A stretch of DNA of 5,785 bases from an uncultured Eubacteriaceae bacterium (GTDB lineage Bacteria; Bacillota; Clostridia; Lachnospirales; Lachnospiraceae): the NCBI GenBank assembly GCA_945938055.1, contig CAMEUH010000167.1:1-5785 (forward strand), given 5' to 3'. How positions within the stretch are numbered: position 1 is the stretch's first letter; every line of letters begins with the position of its first letter. Shown here piece after piece: positions 5,257-5,785 of the stretch. Under the pieces are notes generated by a model. That model had not been told where the DNA came from, did no database searches, and was given only the letters and a program-made list of their open reading frames with translations. The position numbers and the translations under genes were made by a program.

Positions 5257-5784
5257 CTACCGCTCTCCAATTCGGGAAAGAATCCTTTTATTCATTCGGA
5301 CCAAAAAGAATAATGTCATTGCCAGTGACATGATTTCTGCAATGGGAATCGCCCACCAGACAAATTGAACATCGCCCAGCTTTGATAATAAAAATGCTGC
5401 CGGAAGTAAAACCACAAGCTGTCTTGCCACAGAAACCATCATACTGTATACTGCGCATCCCATGCCCTGAAAAGCCCCGCTGCAGCCAATACAAAAACCT
5501 GCAAAAATAAAACTGATACTAATGATTCGTAATGCCGGAATTCCTATCGTAAGCATGGTTTCCGATGCATCAAACATTCTCAGAAGCTTGTCCGGCATCG
5601 TCTGAAAAACAATAAACCCAATCAACATAATGATCATGGCATATAACACACTATGCTTTAGGGTTTTTAATACCCTGTCTTTTCTTGCTGCACCATAATT
5701 ATAGGCAATAATCGGAATCACACCATTATTCAGACCAAAGACCGGCATGAACACGAAACTCTGCAATTTGAAATATACGCCAAA
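5257..5784 (-). CDS. MATE-family efflux transporter, C-terminal part (cut by window edge)
   Basis: About 175 codons are visible, the C-terminal 40 percent of a protein normally near 450 residues. They open in frame as FGVYFKLQSFVFMPVFGLNN, followed by GVIPIIAYNYGA. This is the MATE/NorM-type sequence of the second six-helix half. Four further hydrophobic segments follow (YAMIIMLIGFIVFQ, IISISFIFAGFCIG, LVVLLPAAFLLS and IMSLAMTLFFLV), then a short basic tail, RMNKRILSRIGER. MATE proteins are inner-membrane antiporters that export cationic drugs, toxins or metabolites using Na+ or H+ gradients; the substrate here is unknown. The true start lies beyond the window, and the TTG at 5764-5766 is an internal Leu codon. 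The gene ends at TAG (5257-5259) with a strong terminator after it, so it is probably a separate transcription unit from the kinase. Confidence 0.9.
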   Translation of the reverse strand, partial: FGVYFKLQSFVFMPVFGLNNGVIPIIAYNYGAARKDRVLKTLKHSVLYAMIIMLIGFIVFQTMPDKLLRMFDASETMLTIGIPALRIISISFIFAGFCIGCSGAFQGMGCAVYSMMVSVARQLVVLLPAAFLLSKLGDVQFVWWAIPIAEIMSLAMTLFFLVRMNKRILSRIGER

Positions 5785-5785
5785 T

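Overview
The window reads as a low-GC Firmicutes chromosome segment, most likely from a gut-type Clostridia (Lachnospiraceae-like). The support is its AT-rich composition, strong AGGAGG-type ribosome binding sites, Gram-positive-style promoters and the kind of proteins encoded. The genus cannot be named from sequence alone. Every supported gene lies on the minus strand, so transcription runs from high to low coordinates.

From the right edge: (1) the C-terminal part of a MATE-family exporter (5257-5784), closed by a strong intrinsic terminator (5179-5217). (2) A signalling cluster: a 7-TM hybrid histidine kinase with HisKA, HATPase, REC and HPt domains (2675-5158), then a degenerate receiver without its phospho-acceptor (2289-2648), then an intact stand-alone receiver (1899-2261 or slightly longer). 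(3) A short, divergent undecaprenyl-diphosphate-synthase-like protein (1195-1815), possibly read from the same transcript. (4) A bacteriohemerythrin (654-1067) with its own promoter and an intrinsic terminator. (5) An SdpR-type ArsR-family repressor (206-487) overlapping the start of an SdpI-type membrane protein (1-216, cut by the window edge).

The kinase cluster looks like a complete multistep phosphorelay: kinase His242 to receiver Asp533 to HPt His685 to the Asp of the separate receiver. No DNA-binding output domain is encoded nearby. The two small receivers are in the same reading frame, separated by a single TAA and a nine-codon linker with no ordinary start codon. This looks like one tandem-receiver protein split by a stop codon.

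The sdpR-sdpI pair has a clear regulatory region: a TTGCAT-17-TATAAT promoter flanked by two closely related perfect inverted repeats, which are good candidates for SdpR operators. The kinase promoter candidate is embedded in the MATE terminator, with the -10 element in the hairpin loop. Nothing in the window is an evident mobile element, CRISPR array, tRNA or rRNA. No wholly new system was found; the most unusual points are the split tandem receiver, the nested terminator/promoter, the paired operators and the divergent prenyltransferase.
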